DNA of 64,000 nt from Microbacterium proteolyticum (GTDB lineage: Bacteria > Actinomycetota > Actinomycetes > Actinomycetales > Microbacteriaceae), in contig NZ_CP121274.1 of NCBI RefSeq assembly GCF_029639405.1, positions 1,860,001 through 1,924,000 of the forward strand, written 5' to 3'. Both the position numbers and the translations under genes were made by a program. Position 1 is the stretch's first letter, and each line of letters opens with the position of its first letter. The notes under the pieces are model-generated. The model worked only from the letters and a program-made list of their open reading frames with translations, ran no database searches and was not told the DNA's origin. This document shows positions 61,801 through 64,000 of this stretch, piece after piece.

Positions 61801-62229
61801 GTCTCGCGCCCCGCGGGCCTGCCCGACACCAACAACGAGGGCTTCGCGACGCTGCCGGTGGCTCTCGGTGAAGCATCCACGCGGTCGGCGTGGTGGTTCA
61901 CCGACGGGGTCGCCCAGGGGGCGCTCCGCGTGGGCTCGCTGCCCGCCCTCGCGGGTCCCGTGGACCCGACGCCCGAGCCCACTCCGACCCCCGAGCCGAC
62001 TCCGGACTCCACCCCGACGCCGGAGACGACCGCGACCGCGCAGCCGTCGGAGACGTCGTCGGCCGCTCCCTCGGCGTCGTCGTCGCCCGCTGCCTCGACC
62101 GGGCAGAAGGCGGACGCGCTGGCGTCGACCGGCGCGGTCACGGCCGTCTGGGCGGCCGTGGCGGGTGGCATCCTGCTGGCGGCCGGGATCGGCCTGATGG
62201 CCGTGCGTCGTCGGCGCGCCGGCGTCTGA
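58900..62229 (+). CDS. surface protein with five lamin-tail domains and an LASTG sorting signal
   Basis: 1109 residues, cell-wall anchored. Signal peptide ending near residue 31; five lamin-tail (LTD) domains starting near 36, 185, 318, 459 and 587, each opening with [IV]xxNEV and a DWVE-type strand; a beta-propeller-like domain of the phytase/esterase-like type (about 720-1000, with AVDNGTGTFWKL and GPDAEGITVADDGFVYLAT); a Pro/Thr/Glu linker (about 1025-1070); LASTG at 1074-1078, a membrane helix and RRRR. LAxTG is the form used by class E sortases. Could be an extracellular phosphoesterase or adhesin. ATG with aggag five bases upstream. Confidence 0.88.
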   Translation: MSTLRRALAAAAASAVCAATVVALPLPSLAAEPGGIHINEVESSGGTPGDWVEFINTSSSPISLAGYTFKDSDDTHAFVFGADASVPAGGVYVIDEKGGVGNFDFGLGANDSARLFDASGALVDSRSWTAHAATTYGYNPGGSPDWTETAEPTKGAANTFGTSTPAPSPSPTPTPTSGPAPTSDVVVNEIVYDAVSGVASDSIELYNSSSSPVDIGGWKVSDDKRSEFGTIAAGTVLASKAFLVLVNGTDFPFGLGKGDEVVLYDATGTVVDSYAYTNTAALATWARCPDGTGAWAPATEVTLGSANVCAAPTVPASVRLNEVDSQPADWVELYNPGSTAFDLTGYELRDNSDDHRWTFLPGTALSAGGFLVVDEATEGLVGGVRTAFRDPIGIGSADRIRLFDPTGALVDDTLPWQGHAAIDGDAAAATLARCPNGVGAFVLARPTPGAANECVLPDVVINEVESNGDATDWVEIVNNESAPVDISGWTLVDNDPVGHAADTTPVPAGTVLAPGGRFVFDGGIHFSFGLGGADTATIRNASGLTVVEYSWTAHAQGVYARCPDGVGELRDVALSTKGFPNACGSPVRINEVESDGGSSDDWIELVNPTGSAVDAAGLVLKDDDDTHIYTLPAGSTLAAHGYLVVERADLGFGLGGADTVRLFEGDTLIDSTSWTAHAATTWGRCPDTTGVFAVTFAVTKGAANVCEAPAVEWPGAPETRVVDTAPTFLSDSSGLDSQVTADGTFLWAVDNGTGTFWKLAVAADGSATPVAGWENGKRARFPKDAGNAGAAGPDAEGITVADDGFVYLATERDNSAKGVNRNTVLKVDPNAPGPDVVAGQEWDLTASLPAVAANVGLEAVEWISDADLETTLVDRNTGALYDPARYPGHGDGLFFTAMEDNGHVYAFALNADGTHVLVAEIVPGLPAVMALDWDTALGVLWAMCDDGCHGDGVQVTLNGTDTPGLVRVSRPAGLPDTNNEGFATLPVALGEASTRSAWWFTDGVAQGALRVGSLPALAGPVDPTPEPTPTPEPTPDSTPTPETTATAQPSETSSAAPSASSSPAASTGQKADALASTGAVTAVWAAVAGGILLAAGIGLMAVRRRRAGV

Positions 62230-62235
62230 CCCTCA

Positions 62236-62268
62236 GGTGCGGTGCCGTCCTCGTGGCGGCACCGCACC
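62236..62268 (+). terminator. hairpin terminator of the lamin-tail protein gene
   Basis: Twelve-bp stem (62236-62247 with 62257-62268), nine-base loop, seven bases after the stop. No T run. Confidence 0.65.
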
Positions 62269-62293
62269 GGGGCGGGGTGTCGGAGCCCCCGCC

Positions 62294-62299
62294 TAGACT
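62294..62299 (+). promoter_or_regulatory. -10 box of pcrA
   Basis: TAGACT, ten bases before the ATG at 62310; the leader would be only a few bases. Confidence 0.45.
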
Positions 62300-62309
62300 T
62301 GTCATCGAC

Positions 62310-64000
62310 ATGACCGACGCCTCCACCCCCCTCATCGTCGGCGGCTCCGCCCCGGCGGACGCCCGCCCCGACGCCGACCTGCTCGAAGGGTTGAACGGGC
62401 CGCAACGCGAGGCCGTCACCTACCGCGGGCAGGCGCTGCTCATCGTGGCGGGAGCCGGGTCGGGCAAGACCAGCGTGCTGACGCGCCGCATCGCGTCGCT
62501 GCTGCGGACGCGCGAGGCGTACCCGAGTCAGATCCTCGCGATCACCTTCACGAACAAGGCCGCGGGCGAGATGCGCGAGCGCGTGCACAGCCTCATCGGT
62601 CAGCGGGCCGACGGCATGTGGATCTCGACCTTCCACTCGGCCTGCGTGCGCATCCTGCGGCGCGAGGCGCAGCAGTTCGGCTTCACGAAGGCGTTCACGA
62701 TCTACGACTCGGGAGATTCCCGCGCGCTCATCAAACGCCTCGTCAAAGAGCACGAGGGCGATGCGTTCGGTCTCACGCCCGCCGGCACGCAGAGCCGCAT
62801 CTCGAAGCTGAAGAACGAGTTGGCGGATGCCGAGTCCTACGCGCGGTCCGCCAACATGAGCGACCCGGCAGAGCGCGTGTTCGTCGAGATCTTCGGCTCG
62901 TACCAGCGCGAGCTGCAGCGGGCCAACGCCTTCGACTTCGACGATCTCATCGCCCAGACCGTCTATCTCTTCCGCGCGTTCCCGCAGGTGGCCGACGTCT
63001 ATCGCAAGCGGTTCCGGCACATCCTGGTCGACGAGTACCAGGACACCAATCACGCCCAGTACGCGCTCATCCACGAGCTGACCCGCCCGCCCGGGAGCGA
63101 CGCCGAACCGATGTCGGCCGGCGGCGGGATGATGATCTTCGACGCCGAGCCGGAGGCGGAGAGCGGTGCGTCGCTCACCGTGGTCGGCGACTCCGACCAG
63201 TCGATCTACGCCTTCCGCGGCGCCGACATCCGCAACATCAGCGAGTTCGAGCGCGACTACCCCGGAGCCAAGGTCGTGCTGCTCGAGCAGAACTACCGCT
63301 CCACGCAGAACATCCTCTCGGCGGCCAACGCGGTCATCTCGAACAACTTCGACCGTAAAGACAAGAAGCTGTGGACCGATGTCGGAGCCGGCGACCCGAT
63401 CATCGGGTTCACCGGGTACTCGCAGCACGACGAGGCGCAGTTCGTGGCCGACGAGATCGAGTCGCTGCACCGCAAGGGCGTCGACTACTCCCAGATGGCG
63501 GTGTTCTACCGCACCAACTCGCAGTCCCGTGCGCTGGAAGAGATCTTCATCCGCTCCGCGGTGCCCTACAAGATCATGGGCGGCACGAAGTTCTACGAGC
63601 GCGCCGAGATCAAGGACGCCCTGGCCTACCTCGTGGCGGTCGCCAACCCGGCCGACTCGATGGCTCTGCGGCGCATCCTCAACCGCCCGCGCCGCGGCAT
63701 CGGCGACGTCACCGAAACGGCGATCGCCCGCTACGCGGCCGAGCACGACATCACGTTCCGCGACGCCCTCGCCAACTCGGCCCAGCTCGGTGTCGGTCCG
63801 AAGCTGCAGAAGGCGATCGATCAGCTCGACGCGGTGCTGAGCGAGGCCACGGCCGTGATGCTCCCGGCATCCGGTGAGCTCGCGCCCTCCACCTCCGTGA
63901 CCGAGGGGCTCACGCTGCTGCTCAACAAGAGCGGATACTTCGACGCGCTGCGCGCCAGCAAAGACCCGCAAGACGAAGCCCGCCTCGAGAACCTCGACGA
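62310..64000 (+). CDS. pcrA: UvrD/PcrA-type DNA helicase, 3' part beyond the window
   Basis: Superfamily 1A 3'-5' DNA helicase for repair and removal of recombination or transcription complexes. 563 codons are visible and the frame is still open at 64000. Q motif LNGPQREAV, Walker A AGAGSGKTSVLTRRI with Lys53, AITFTNKAAGEMRER, Walker B VDEYQDTN, motif III GDSDQSIYAFRGAD and motif IV QNYRSTQNIL are intact. A ~25-residue insertion (SDAEPMSAGGGMMIFDAEPE) sits between motifs II and III. The disordered N terminus is typical of actinobacterial PcrA. Confidence 0.97.
   Translation, partial: MTDASTPLIVGGSAPADARPDADLLEGLNGPQREAVTYRGQALLIVAGAGSGKTSVLTRRIASLLRTREAYPSQILAITFTNKAAGEMRERVHSLIGQRADGMWISTFHSACVRILRREAQQFGFTKAFTIYDSGDSRALIKRLVKEHEGDAFGLTPAGTQSRISKLKNELADAESYARSANMSDPAERVFVEIFGSYQRELQRANAFDFDDLIAQTVYLFRAFPQVADVYRKRFRHILVDEYQDTNHAQYALIHELTRPPGSDAEPMSAGGGMMIFDAEPEAESGASLTVVGDSDQSIYAFRGADIRNISEFERDYPGAKVVLLEQNYRSTQNILSAANAVISNNFDRKDKKLWTDVGAGDPIIGFTGYSQHDEAQFVADEIESLHRKGVDYSQMAVFYRTNSQSRALEEIFIRSAVPYKIMGGTKFYERAEIKDALAYLVAVANPADSMALRRILNRPRRGIGDVTETAIARYAAEHDITFRDALANSAQLGVGPKLQKAIDQLDAVLSEATAVMLPASGELAPSTSVTEGLTLLLNKSGYFDALRASKDPQDEARLENLD

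Noticed and set aside
61554..63971. Minus-strand frame of 805 codons opposite pcrA
   Set aside because: pcrA on the plus strand has all helicase motifs; the antisense product has none.

Overview
The window looks like a chromosomal segment of a high-GC actinobacterium of the family Microbacteriaceae, most likely Microbacterium. Support comes from the very GC-rich codon third positions, GTG starts, many apparently leaderless genes, the order glmM-ppx-coaA-glmS...acpS-alr-tsaE-tsaB-rimI-tsaD, a GuaB3 paralog beside SURF1 and guaA, and a two-CIRCE groES promoter. The assignment is an inference; no 16S gene is present.

Layout. 1-5453: PIG-L deacetylase, a NarL-type two-component system, an OhrR-Ohr peroxide-defence operon with a clear operator, a PepSY-like lipoprotein and an alpha/beta hydrolase. 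5587-11973: housekeeping block rplM-rpsI-glmM, ppx, coaA, glmS. 12062-16162: an accessory island with a WXG100-like polymorphic toxin followed by three tandem mosaic immunity genes. 16238-22094: acpS-alr-tsaE, then tsaB-rimI-tsaD and a DUF4190 protein, with a hydrolase on the opposite strand in the middle. 22107-24779: methyltransferase, groES, RarD. 24918-31227: a branched-chain amino-acid type ABC transporter (binding protein convergent with livHMGF; LivH carries an extra extracytoplasmic domain). 31480-40033: guaB, TMEM175 channel, MFS/TetR pair, guaB3, SURF1, DUF3817, guaA. 40260-50500: MFS, F420-type reductase, glycosyltransferase, stand-alone LigD polymerase, Bax inhibitor-1 protein, GDPD, renalase-like oxidoreductase, ABC exporter. 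50558-52423: a zinc-limitation/zinc-handling locus (CobW-like, Zur-type box, cysteine-free L36, ArsR regulator, His-rich protein). 52485-64000: DUF1697, a frameshifted CotH gene, uncharacterised membrane proteins, a tRNA-like element, GntR/EamA, YccF, a five-lamin-tail surface protein with an LASTG sorting signal, and the 5' part of pcrA.

Cooperating sets: GlmS and GlmM feed UDP-GlcNAc synthesis; Alr supplies D-alanine; TsaB/D/E make t6A on tRNA with RimI acetyltransferase alongside; GuaB and GuaA make GMP; LivHMGF plus the binding protein form one importer; OhrR controls Ohr.

The strongest unexplained signals are (i) a hugely over-represented heptamer GGATGCC/GGCATCC that forces otherwise rare codons and builds the terminators, resembling DNA-uptake-sequence architecture, (ii) several long perfect intergenic inverted repeats that fall into small families, (iii) the toxin with three mosaic immunity genes, and (iv) the zinc locus. 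No transposase, phage gene, CRISPR array or rRNA was seen.
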